Shown here: in pieces, positions 1 through 6,217 of the stretch | Layout of the letters: the number at the start of each line of letters is the position of its first letter | Position numbering within the stretch: the first letter of the stretch is position 1 | From: Curvibacter sp. | GTDB taxonomy: Bacteria > Pseudomonadota > Gammaproteobacteria > Burkholderiales > Burkholderiaceae_C | Length of the DNA: 11,242 nucleotides | Assembly: GCA_003500955.1 (NCBI GenBank) | Contig: DNQP01000165.1 | Location: forward strand, 1 to 11,242 | Reading direction: 5' to 3' | Position numbers and translations under genes: made by a program | Notes under the pieces: model-generated | The model's input: only the letters and a program-made list of their open reading frames with translations | Databases searched by the model: none | Told to the model about the DNA's origin: nothing

Positions 1-103
1 CGCCCAGGATGACGAAGAACAGACCGATCGACGCCATCACGGGATGACGGGACGGGCCGGGCACATAGTAGTACGGGGTGCCGCCGTGGGTCGTAGAACT
101 CAT
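1..103 (-). CDS. ctaE: Cytochrome c oxidase subunit III, N-terminal fragment (runs off the left edge)
   Basis: Only the first 34 codons are inside the window. The peptide begins MSSTTHGGTPYYYVPGPSRH and continues into a hydrophobic stretch (MASIGLFFVILG), which matches the usual start of bacterial aa3-oxidase subunit III: a short polar segment with a YYVPxPSxxP-like motif before the first membrane helix. Subunit III binds no metal; in this family it stabilises the catalytic subunit I during turnover. A GGAG Shine-Dalgarno core sits 5 bases before the ATG. The gene lies 58 bp downstream of the DUF2970 gene in the same orientation, at the end of the visible oxidase operon. The name rests on a short peptide plus strong operon context. 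Confidence 0.88.
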   Translation of the reverse strand, partial: MSSTTHGGTPYYYVPGPSRHPVMASIGLFFVILG

Positions 104-161
104 GTTTACTCCATTACTTCCGGTTCTGGTTTTCTTCAATGCTGAACGCTGGACTTGCGCC

Positions 162-368
162 TCACGGGGCGACGATCCAGTTCACCAATCCAATCAAAAA
201 CAATACGAAGAGGATGCCACCGATCAGGCCCACCGCGATGATGTGGTAGGGCTTGAGCTGGCTGATGTCCTCCTGGAAACCGCTGCCCTTGCGCACGCCG
301 AGGAAAGACCAGGCGACCGCCTTGACCGTGGCCCACACGGACCCTTGCTGGACCGTGGGTTCGCTCAT
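162..368 (-). CDS. DUF2970 family small membrane protein in the cytochrome oxidase operon
   Basis: A 68-aa protein. The N-terminal half is soluble (MSEPTVQQGSVWATVKAVAW, then SFLGVRKGSGFQED) and one hydrophobic helix lies at about residues 43-66 (IIAVGLIGGILFVLFLIGLV), ending WIVAP. This matches DUF2970, a family found in proteobacterial oxidase operons whose molecular function is not established; a role in oxidase assembly or stability is inferred only from position. The ATG overlaps the ctaG stop codon as ATGA, which suggests translational coupling, and a GGGGAG stretch lies upstream inside the end of ctaG. A longer in-frame reading upstream exists, but it lies antisense-free within ctaG in another frame and looks non-coding, so the short start is preferred. 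Subunit III follows 58 bp downstream. Confidence 0.85.
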   Translation of the reverse strand: MSEPTVQQGSVWATVKAVAWSFLGVRKGSGFQEDISQLKPYHIIAVGLIGGILFVLFLIGLVNWIVAP

Positions 369-943
369 GCGCCGGGCTCCCCGGTCTGGCGGGCCGCCGT
401 GGGGGCGGCCGGCGTCTTGCTGCCGACCTCGAAGAAGGTGTAGGACAGGGTGATCGTGCTCACGTCCTTGGACAGCTTCGGGTCGATCACGAAGACCACG
501 GGCCACTGCTTCTTCTCGCCAGGAGCCAGCGTGTATTCGTTGAAGCAGAAGCACTCGAGCTTGGTGAAGTGCGCGGCGGCCTGGCGCGGGGCGTAGCTCG
601 GGATGGCCTGGGCGGCCATGCGGCGGTCCTGCACGTTCTCGAACTCGTACATCACGGTCGCCATCTCGCCCGGGTGCACCTGCAGCGAAGCCTGGGCCGG
701 CTTGAAGCGCCAGGGGCCGCGCACATTGGCGTCGAATTCGACGGTGATGGTGCGGCTGCTGTCGACCTGGGTGTTGACGGCACGCAGGCTGCGGTCCTGC
801 TCACCTACGGCGAGCACATTGATGCCCAGCGCCTCGCAGAGGTGCTTGTAGATGGGCACCAGCGCATAGCCAAAGCCGAACATGCCGGCCACGACGATGG
901 CCAGCTTGCCCACCATCTTGACGTTCTCTTGCCGCAGGTTCAT
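365..943 (-). CDS. ctaG: Cytochrome c oxidase assembly protein CtaG/Cox11 (copper delivery to CuB)
   Basis: A 192-aa protein of normal Cox11 length. CtaG/Cox11 is anchored in the inner membrane and delivers copper to the CuB site of subunit I. A single membrane helix spans about residues 11-31, followed by the periplasmic segment PIYKHLCEALG with the conserved membrane-proximal cysteine (C36). The soluble immunoglobulin-like domain carries the signature FTKLECFCFNEYTL with the copper-binding pair C131 and C133, then PGEKKQWPVVFVIDP. The start MNLRQENVKM was chosen over a longer in-frame extension because it gives the family's normal N-terminus and lies 7 bp after the preceding small gene; the extension would overlap that gene. 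The upstream ribosome site is weak (GTGAGCGG). The stop overlaps the start of the DUF2970 gene. Identity is secure. Confidence 0.96.
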   Translation of the reverse strand: MNLRQENVKMVGKLAIVVAGMFGFGYALVPIYKHLCEALGINVLAVGEQDRSLRAVNTQVDSSRTITVEFDANVRGPWRFKPAQASLQVHPGEMATVMYEFENVQDRRMAAQAIPSYAPRQAAAHFTKLECFCFNEYTLAPGEKKQWPVVFVIDPKLSKDVSTITLSYTFFEVGSKTPAAPTAARQTGEPGA

Positions 944-950
944 GGCCCGC

Positions 951-1064
951 TCACTTGCCGAACAGGACGAACTTGGCCAGGAAGCCCAGGAAGAAGACCA
1001 GCGCCACCGACGCCAGCACAAGGCCGAGTCGGAGGTTGGCTTTCTTCTGTTCGGGCGTCGTCAT
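951..1064 (-). CDS. 37-aa single-pass membrane protein, cytochrome oxidase small assembly protein type
   Basis: A very small gene: a polar N-terminus MTTPEQKKANLRLG followed by one hydrophobic helix (LVLASVALVFFLGFLAKFVLF) and ending GK. It lies between ctaD (23 bp upstream) and ctaG (7 bp downstream), all in one direction, the position where many Burkholderiales carry a tiny gene annotated as a cytochrome oxidase small assembly protein. A GGAGAA element lies about 11 bases before the ATG. The basic residues before the helix and the short tail fit an inner-membrane protein with a cytoplasmic N-terminus. Its function is inferred from position only. A longer in-frame reading up to 1172 runs back into ctaD and is rejected. 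Confidence 0.8.
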   Translation of the reverse strand: MTTPEQKKANLRLGLVLASVALVFFLGFLAKFVLFGK

Positions 1065-1087
1065 GGCGCAGGTTCTCCGTGCGTGGC

Positions 1088-2707
1088 TCAGCCGATGACC
1101 TTGGTGGCCGTGGCGTCGAGCTTCGGGGGGTTCTCGAAGGTGTGGAAGGGCGCCGGCGAGGGCACTTCCCACTCCAGGCCTTCAGCGGCTTCCCAGGGCT
1201 TCTGGGGCGCCTTCTCACCCTGGCCGCGCATGGCGGGGATGATCACGAAGACGAAGAAGTACACCTGGGCCAGACCGAAGCCGAAGGCGCCGATGCTGGC
1301 AATCATATTGAAGTCGGCGAACTGCATGGGGTAGTCGGCGTAGCGACGGGGCATGCCGGCCAGACCCAGGAAGTGCATCGGGAAGAAGGTGATGTTGAAC
1401 GAGATCATCGACCACCAGAAGTGCAGCTTGCCGCGGAATTCGCTGTACATCACGCCGGTCCACTTGGGCAGCCAGTAGTAGATGCCGGCGAACATGGCGA
1501 ACAGCGAGCCGGCCACGAGCACGTAGTGGAAGTGGGCCACGACGTAATAGGTGTCCTGCAACTGGATGTCGATCGGGGCCATGGACAGGATCAGACCGGT
1601 GAAACCGCCCATGGTGAACACGAAGATGAAGCCCACGGCCCACAGCATCGGGGCCTCGAAGGTCATCGAACCCTTCCACATGGTGGCCAGCCAGTTGAAG
1701 ATCTTCACGCCGGTGGGCACGGAGATCAGCATGGTGGCGTACATGAAGAAGAGCTGGCCGGTCACCGGCATGCCGGTGGTGTACATGTGGTGGGCCCACA
1801 CGATGAAGGACAGGATGGCGATGGAGGCCGTGGCGTAGACCATGGAGGCGTAGCCGAACAGCTTCTTACGCGAGAAGGCCGGCACGATGGCGCTCACGAT
1901 GCCGAAAGCCGGCAGGATCATGATGTACACCTCGGGGTGGCCGAAGAACCAGAAGATGTGCTGGTACATCACCGGGTCACCGCCGCCGGCGGGGTTGAAG
2001 AAGGTGGTGCCGAAGTGGCGGTCCGTCAGCGTCATGGTGATGGCACCAGCCAGCACGGGCATGACGGCGATCAGCAGGTAGGCGGTGATCAGCCAGGTCC
2101 AGCAGAACAGCGGCATCTTCATCAGCGTCATGCCGGGCGCGCGCATGTTCAGGATGGTCACGATGATGTTGATCGAGCCCATGATGGACGAGGCGCCCAG
2201 GATGTGCATGGCGAAGATGCCGGCATCCATCGAGGGACCCATCTGCAGCGTCAGCGGGGCGTACAGCGTCCAGCCGGCGGCGGGAGCGCCGCCGGGCATG
2301 AAGAAGGAGGACACCAGCATGATGGCCGCCGGGATCATCAGCCAGAAGCTGAAGTTGTTCATGCGGGCAAAAGCCATGTCGGATGCGCCGATCTGCAGCG
2401 GGATCATCCAGTTCGCGAAGCCCACGAAGGCCGGCATGATGGCGCCGAACACCATGATCAGGCCATGCATGGTGGTGAGCTGGTTGAACAGCTCGGGATT
2501 GACGACCTGCAGGCCGGGCTGGAACAGCTCGGCACGGATCAGCAGTGCCAGCACGCCGCCCACCATGAGCATGGTGAAGGCGAACAGCAGGTACAGCGTC
2601 CCGATGTCCTTGTGGTTGGTCGCGAAGACCCAGCGCCGCCAGCCCGTGGGGGCGTGGTGATGGTCGTCATGGGCGTGGTGATCGTGATGGTCAAGAACGG
2701 CACTCAT
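1088..2707 (-). CDS. ctaD: Cytochrome c oxidase subunit I (aa3-type, A1 haem-copper oxidase)
   Basis: A 539-aa, twelve-helix catalytic subunit. It reduces O2 to water at a haem a3-CuB centre and pumps protons across the inner membrane. Visible residues: H81 (haem a ligand, in TTMHGLIM), the GHPEVY motif with CuB ligand H257, proton-gate E259 and the cross-linking Y261, CuB ligands H306-H307 (WAHHMYTTGM), K335 in PTGVKIF (K-channel), and H392 and H394 in VVAHFHYVL (haem a3 and haem a). D110 in IGASDMAFARMNN is the D-channel entry with its asparagines. E259 within xGHPEV places it in the A1 subclass. The N-terminus is unusually rich in histidine (residues 7-18). A good AAGGA ribosome site sits 7 bases before the ATG; coxB ends 41 bp upstream. 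No key residue is missing. Confidence 0.98.
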   Translation of the reverse strand: MSAVLDHHDHHAHDDHHHAPTGWRRWVFATNHKDIGTLYLLFAFTMLMVGGVLALLIRAELFQPGLQVVNPELFNQLTTMHGLIMVFGAIMPAFVGFANWMIPLQIGASDMAFARMNNFSFWLMIPAAIMLVSSFFMPGGAPAAGWTLYAPLTLQMGPSMDAGIFAMHILGASSIMGSINIIVTILNMRAPGMTLMKMPLFCWTWLITAYLLIAVMPVLAGAITMTLTDRHFGTTFFNPAGGGDPVMYQHIFWFFGHPEVYIMILPAFGIVSAIVPAFSRKKLFGYASMVYATASIAILSFIVWAHHMYTTGMPVTGQLFFMYATMLISVPTGVKIFNWLATMWKGSMTFEAPMLWAVGFIFVFTMGGFTGLILSMAPIDIQLQDTYYVVAHFHYVLVAGSLFAMFAGIYYWLPKWTGVMYSEFRGKLHFWWSMISFNITFFPMHFLGLAGMPRRYADYPMQFADFNMIASIGAFGFGLAQVYFFVFVIIPAMRGQGEKAPQKPWEAAEGLEWEVPSPAPFHTFENPPKLDATATKVIG

Positions 2708-2748
2708 CGTGATTTCCTTCTGAATTCTCTACGTCTGACGACAGCGGC

Positions 2749-3921
2749 TTACTTGCGGGCGGCCCGGATGTCGGCCGGCTGCACCAGCTGGCCGGTCTTG
2801 TTGGACCAGTTGTTCTTGGTGTAGGTGACGACAGCGGCGATCTCGGTGTCGCTCAGCTGCTTCCAGGCCGGCATGGCGCCCTTGCCGTTGAGCATGATGG
2901 CGATCTGCTTGCTCTTGTCGGCGTCCAGCACCAGGGCCGAACCGTCGAGCGCCTTGATCGGGCCGGCGCCCTTGCCGTTGGCCTGGTGGCAGGCCGCGCA
3001 GTTGGCGGCGTAAACCTTCTCGCCGCGCTTGGCCAGGTCGTCCAGCACCCAGACCTTGTTCGGGTCGTCGGCCTTGGCGGCCATGGCCTTCTTCTGGCCA
3101 TCGACCCACTTGGAGTAGTCCTCGGCCGAGAGCACCTTCACGTGGATGGGCATGTAGGCGTGTTCCTTGCCGCAGAGCTCGGCGCACTGGCCATAGAAAT
3201 CGCCGGTCTTCTCGGCGCGGAACCAGGTGTCGCGCACGAAGCCGGGGATCGCGTCCTGCTTGATGCCGAAGGCCGGCACCATGAAGGCGTGGATCACGTC
3301 GTTGGCGGTGGTGATGATGCGGACCTTCTTGTCCACGGGCACGACCAGGGGGTTGTCCACCTTGAGCAGGTAGTCGTCGGTGGCCGGCGGCTTGCCGGAC
3401 TCGGACATCACACGATGGTTGTTGTCCAGCGTGGAGATGAAGCCGATGCCCTCGCCCTCGCCCTTGATGTAGTCATAGCCCCACTTCCACTGGTAGCCGG
3501 TGACCTTGACGGTGAGGTCGGCGTTGCTCGTGTCCTTCATGGCCACGACCACCTTGGTCGCCGGCAGGGCCATCAGGATCACGATGATGAAGGGGATCAC
3601 GGTCCAGGCGATTTCCACCGCCACGGACTCATGGAAATCGGCGGACTTGTGGCCAACGGACTTGCGGTGCTTGATGATGGAATAGAACATCACCCCGAAC
3701 ACGCCGACGAAGATGACGGAGCAGATGATGAGCATGAACCAGTGCAGCCACTGCTGCTCGGCCGCGATCTTGGTGGCCGCCGGGCCCAGATTGAGCTGGT
3801 TGACCGCAGGACCACCAGGCAGATCGTTGACAGCCTGGGCCGCGGTGAAGGCCGCCGAGCCGGCCCATGCGCCAGCCGTGAGCAGCAGTGAAGCCAATTT
3901 ATTAGAAATGCTCTTCATCAT
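2749..3921 (-). CDS. coxB: Cytochrome c oxidase subunit II with fused C-terminal cytochrome c domain (caa3-like)
   Basis: A 390-aa subunit II that takes electrons from cytochrome c and passes them through CuA to subunit I. A signal-like N-terminus (about residues 1-30, ending near AAFTAAQA) is followed by two membrane helices (about 58-82 and 101-123). The periplasmic cupredoxin domain has the aromatic electron-entry stretch YQWKWGYDY (143-151) and the CuA ligands H211, C246, E248, C250, H254 and M257 (GQCAELCGKEHAYMP). A class I cytochrome c domain follows: CAACH at 308-312 binds haem c and M350 in GKGAMPAW is the likely axial ligand. The fusion makes this about 100 residues longer than plain subunit II. 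The start MMKSISNKL was chosen because it begins the signal peptide; the in-frame extension to a GTG at 4002 has no export signal. The second ATG (3918) is also possible. It is the first gene of the operon. Confidence 0.96.
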   Translation of the reverse strand: MMKSISNKLASLLLTAGAWAGSAAFTAAQAVNDLPGGPAVNQLNLGPAATKIAAEQQWLHWFMLIICSVIFVGVFGVMFYSIIKHRKSVGHKSADFHESVAVEIAWTVIPFIIVILMALPATKVVVAMKDTSNADLTVKVTGYQWKWGYDYIKGEGEGIGFISTLDNNHRVMSESGKPPATDDYLLKVDNPLVVPVDKKVRIITTANDVIHAFMVPAFGIKQDAIPGFVRDTWFRAEKTGDFYGQCAELCGKEHAYMPIHVKVLSAEDYSKWVDGQKKAMAAKADDPNKVWVLDDLAKRGEKVYAANCAACHQANGKGAGPIKALDGSALVLDADKSKQIAIMLNGKGAMPAWKQLSDTEIAAVVTYTKNNWSNKTGQLVQPADIRAARK

Positions 3922-4098
3922 GTTCACTTCTTCAATGTCGTAAATATTCCAGGACTGCTCAGGCTCGCACCGCACGCGGCTTGTGGCCGATGCGCCTCTC
4001 ACCCATGGCGGATGCAGGCGGCAAGCTGCCGTTGACTCACAAATTCAGCAACCGCTTATTGTAGCCCAGCACTCTTTCCCAGCCGCGGGCGCAGGGGC
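3922..4098. other. 177-bp leader region between the BioC-like gene and coxB
   Basis: This is the longest non-coding stretch upstream of the oxidase operon and must hold its promoter if the operon has its own. It is locally AT-richer than its surroundings around 4035-4065 and 3925-3950. No T-tract-backed hairpin is visible after the BioC-like stop, so read-through from that gene into coxB cannot be excluded. An ATG-TGA reading of 15 codons (4006 to 3959, minus strand) lies inside it without a ribosome site. I cannot identify an operator with confidence. Confidence 0.5.
4058..4063 (-). promoter_or_regulatory. Possible -10 element (TACAAT) for the cytochrome oxidase operon
   Basis: On the minus strand the hexamer TACAAT matches TATAAT at five of six positions. 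It is the best -10-like word in the region before coxB and would give a leader of about 130 nt. No convincing -35 hexamer lies 16-18 bp upstream, so the promoter may be activator-dependent or the match may be chance. Confidence 0.25.
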
Positions 4099-4983
4099 TC
4101 AGCCCGGCCCGGCGCCCCGGCCGCGGCGCAGGCTGCCGCGCATCTCGTCCAGACTCAGACGGGTCTCGGGGGCCACGGTCAGGCGACGTTGCGGCTTGAA
4201 GGCGTGGCCGTAGATGATCTCGAAGCTCAGTCGCAAGCGCCCGTCTTCACCCGCCAGCCGGCCCAGGGCCTCGTGCAGCCGCTCCTGCCAGCCCCGTCCG
4301 CGCAGACCGGCAAAGCGCCCCGGGTGCAGATTGCGGCCCAGCTCGCGCAGTTCCTGCAGCAGGCGCTGCGGGGTCTCGAAGCTCAGCTCGATGCGCTCCA
4401 TGTCCATGACCGGCTCCGCGAAGCCGGCGCTCACCAGCATGTCGCCCCAGTCGTGCATATCGGTGTACTCGTGTGCAGGCGCAGGCCAGCCCAGCGCCTG
4501 GTAGAGCGCGCGCAACTCCCGCAAGGTATCGGGCCCAAGGCAGGAAAACATCAGAAAGCCGTCCACCGCCAGCGCCCCGTGCCACTGGCCGATCAGGGCC
4601 TGCGGATCGGCGCTCATGTGCAGACTCATATTGGCCCAGAGCAGCTCGGGGGCTGACGCGGGCTCGGGCCGCAGCGCGCTCTTGAGCGAGCGCCACCAGG
4701 GCCGCTGCGCATGCCGCGCGGCCAGGGCCTGCTCCTGCGGTACCAGCGCGCGGACCTCACAGCGCGCCGCGGGGTAACGCTGCGCGAGCAGGGCCTGCGC
4801 CTGCAGCCCCCCGCGCACCGGCTCCCAGTGCAGCCAGCGGCGCGGCTGGCGCACGATCCAGTCCAGGCGCTGCTCCATGCGGCGGGCAACTTCTTCGTGC
4901 AGCCAGGCCGAGGCTGGCTGCGGCCGCCGCTGCCAGCGCGCGGCAGCCACGGGGTCGATGGTGGGCGGGCGGGGATCGTTCAT
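4099..4983 (-). CDS. BioC-like class I methyltransferase homologue with a degenerate SAM-binding motif
   Basis: A 294-aa protein resembling BioC, which methylates malonyl-ACP at the start of pimelate synthesis for biotin. The N-terminus MNDPRPPTIDPVAAARW resembles BioC openings (xxAxxxFxxxA-like). The middle and C-terminal parts align well by eye: ELLWANMSLHMSADPQALIGQW (113-134) corresponds to the BioC SNLAVQW region, DGFLMFSCLGPDTLREL (141-157) to the strand after the active-site helix, and ELGRNLHPGRFAGL (214-227) to the BioC KGIGATH motif. The glycine motif I expected after residue 48 (LDxGCGTG) reads WLHWEPVRGGL, so the SAM-binding loop is not canonical. It may still bind SAM, bind another ligand, or be inactive. 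The gene is divergent from comF with a 47-bp gap; no other biotin gene is in view. The family call is fairly sure, the activity is not. Confidence 0.72.
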   Translation of the reverse strand: MNDPRPPTIDPVAAARWQRRPQPASAWLHEEVARRMEQRLDWIVRQPRRWLHWEPVRGGLQAQALLAQRYPAARCEVRALVPQEQALAARHAQRPWWRSLKSALRPEPASAPELLWANMSLHMSADPQALIGQWHGALAVDGFLMFSCLGPDTLRELRALYQALGWPAPAHEYTDMHDWGDMLVSAGFAEPVMDMERIELSFETPQRLLQELRELGRNLHPGRFAGLRGRGWQERLHEALGRLAGEDGRLRLSFEIIYGHAFKPQRRLTVAPETRLSLDEMRGSLRRGRGAGPG

Positions 4984-5030
4984 GGGGAAGCGGCGAGTAT
5001 ATTGACTGGCGCCAACCCGACCGTCAGGCC
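4984..5030. promoter_or_regulatory. Divergent intergenic region with a shared AT-rich core
   Basis: Forty-seven bases separate the divergent BioC-like gene and comF. Their only AT-rich patch, 4996-5003, reads TATATT on the plus strand (4998-5003) and TATACT on the minus strand (5001 to 4996). It could therefore serve as a -10 element in either direction, making the two promoters mutually exclusive. No good -35 partner is visible on either strand, and neither gene has a strong ribosome site here. Tentative. Confidence 0.3.
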
Positions 5031-5726
5031 ATGTTCCGTGCCCTGCTCCATCGCCTCAGCGCCGCACTGCCCGGGCAATGCGCGCTCTGCCATGCCTGGC
5101 CGGCCCGCCCCATCTGCCTCGCTTGCACGGCACGCTTTGCCCAGGCGCGTTCGCGCTGCGAGTTGTGCGCCCTGCCCCTGCCCGCCGGCGTGGAACGCTG
5201 CGGGGCATGCATCAAGGAGGCGCCCCCACTGGACCGGTGCCTGGCCGTCGTCCCGTATGCGTACCCGTGGAGCGGCCTGATCGCGCGCTACAAGTTCGGA
5301 CCGAGCCCGGGCTGGTCGGCGGCGCTGGCGCGCTTGATGCGCGACAGCCCGGGCGTCGACGCGGCCCTGCAGGCCGCCGATCTGCTGCTACCCTTGCCGC
5401 TGTCGCCTCAGCGCCTGCGCGAGCGTGGTTTCAACCAGGCCCTGGAGCTGGCCCGTGAGCTGGCGCCGGACAAGACGCGCGCCGACCTGCTGCTGCGCCT
5501 GCGCGACACCCCGGCCCAAAGCAGCCTGCCGCTGCATCGCCGCCTGCGCAATGTGCAGGACGTCTTCGGCCTGGCCGCAGGTGCAGAGCGCGCCCTGCAG
5601 GGCCGACGCCTGGTGCTGGTGGATGACGTGATGACCAGCGGCGCCACCTTGTATGCGGCCGCGCGGCTGCTGCGCGCGGCCGGGGCGGACCACGTCACAG
5701 GCCTGGTCCTAGCCCGGACGGAATAG
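5031..5726 (+). CDS. comF: ComF family protein (zinc-ribbon phosphoribosyltransferase-like)
   Basis: A 231-aa protein with ComF architecture. The N-terminal zinc-binding part has four CxxC pairs: C17/C20, C29/C32, C43/C46 and C57/C60. A linker contains the family pattern YAYPWSGLIARYKFG (76-90). The C-terminal type I phosphoribosyltransferase fold has PLPLSPQRLRERGFNQALELA (121-141) and the PRPP-binding loop VLVDDVMTSGAT (195-206). In naturally competent bacteria ComF is cytoplasmic and needed for uptake of transforming DNA; in many others (the GntX type) the role is unclear, so competence should not be assumed. The gene stands alone on the plus strand; its stop lies only 9 bp from the stop of the convergent neighbour. 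The family is certain, the role less so. Confidence 0.9.
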   Translation: MFRALLHRLSAALPGQCALCHAWPARPICLACTARFAQARSRCELCALPLPAGVERCGACIKEAPPLDRCLAVVPYAYPWSGLIARYKFGPSPGWSAALARLMRDSPGVDAALQAADLLLPLPLSPQRLRERGFNQALELARELAPDKTRADLLLRLRDTPAQSSLPLHRRLRNVQDVFGLAAGAERALQGRRLVLVDDVMTSGATLYAAARLLRAAGADHVTGLVLARTE

Positions 5727-5735
5727 GGGAACACC

Positions 5736-6128
5736 TCAGTGCACGGTTTCGATGACCATGCGGTGGTAGCGCTCGGCCAGCATGAACGGCACGTGGTGGA
5801 TGGCCTGCGACACATGCTCGGCCATCTGCTGGTTGGGCGTGGGCAGGATCAGGAAGGTGGCCCCGGCACGCGCGGCGTCCAGAAAAGCCTGCACGGTGCT
5901 GAGGCTGGTGCCCAGGTTGGCGATGAAGCCGGCCTCGTGCAGATTCCTTTCGGCAAAGGCCGCCATGTCCTCGGGCGCGACTTCGAGCACGTCCGGTGGC
6001 CGGTGCATCATCGCCTCCAGCTCGTGGACCACGCGGTGCGCGTCCTCGGCCTGATGGAAGGCCACCACCATATGACCCGTCGGAAAAAAGGCGCCAAAGT
6101 CCCGTTGCAGCTGATCCAGTGCTTTCAT
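5736..6128 (-). CDS. Conserved-looking 130-aa protein of unknown function
   Basis: I do not recognise this family. The protein has no signal peptide, membrane helix or metal-binding cluster. The apparent pattern alternates strands and helices: TGHMVVAFHQAEDAHRVVHELE, then DVLEVAPEDMAAFAER, then GTSLSTVQAFLDAARAGATFLILPTP, then a helix and a terminal strand (YHRMVIETVH). This would fit a small alpha/beta fold of the kind seen in ferredoxin-like regulatory or stress proteins. That is inference from the alternating hydrophobicity. The start is well supported: AGGAG lies 7 bases upstream and a promoter-like pair precedes it; an in-frame extension to 6209 is ignored. It is divergent from trmL (89 bp) and convergent with comF (9 bp). 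Confidence 0.78.
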   Translation of the reverse strand: MKALDQLQRDFGAFFPTGHMVVAFHQAEDAHRVVHELEAMMHRPPDVLEVAPEDMAAFAERNLHEAGFIANLGTSLSTVQAFLDAARAGATFLILPTPNQQMAEHVSQAIHHVPFMLAERYHRMVIETVH

Positions 6129-6135
6129 GATCCGT

Positions 6136-6140
6136 CTCCT
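6136..6140 (-). promoter_or_regulatory. Ribosome binding site of the 130-aa unknown gene
   Basis: AGGAG on the minus strand, 7 bases before the ATG at 6128. It fixes the start at 6128 rather than the upstream in-frame ATG at 6209. Confidence 0.7.
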
Positions 6141-6156
6141 GTGTGCCGACGGATTC

Positions 6157-6185
6157 ATTCTAGGAAGCGGCCCGCGAATTTCCAG
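6157..6185 (-). promoter_or_regulatory. Candidate sigma-70-type promoter of the 130-aa unknown gene
   Basis: On the minus strand, CTGGAA (6185 to 6180) and TAGAAT (6162 to 6157) are separated by 17 bp. The -10 matches consensus at five of six positions, the -35 at only three. The predicted start of transcription, near 6150, gives a leader of about 20 nt that includes the AGGAG ribosome site. The geometry is good but the -35 is weak. Confidence 0.35.
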
Positions 6186-6217
6186 TCCCGGCGCCAGGGC
6201 CGAAGACAATAGCGCCC

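Noticed and set aside
1065-1172. Upstream extension of the 37-aa protein
   Set aside because: It would overlap the end of ctaD by some 28 codons, and the extra residues lack any pattern; the ATG at 1064 follows a GGAGAA element.
1654-1703. Apparent loss of the K-channel lysine in ctaD after WKGSM
   Set aside because: The K-channel lysine belongs to the PTGVK motif, which is intact (K335); the threonine after GSM is at a position that need not be lysine.
569-2824. A 751-codon open frame on the plus strand
   Set aside because: It lies exactly antisense to ctaG, the small gene, ctaD and the end of coxB. Its translation is a low-complexity run rich in H, G, D, E and R, typical of the complementary frame of GC-rich membrane-protein genes, while the minus strand carries fully recognisable proteins.
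2986-3891. A 301-codon open frame on the plus strand
   Set aside because: Antisense shadow of coxB; biased composition and no start signal.
3922-4002. N-terminal extension of coxB to a GTG at 4002
   Set aside because: The added 27 residues are polar and would bury the signal peptide; MMKSISNKL gives a normal exported N-terminus.
4081-4120. Possible terminator after the BioC-like gene (GGGCTGAGCCC around the stop codon)
   Set aside because: The stem is only four base pairs and no T-tract follows on the minus strand, so it does not support an intrinsic terminator.
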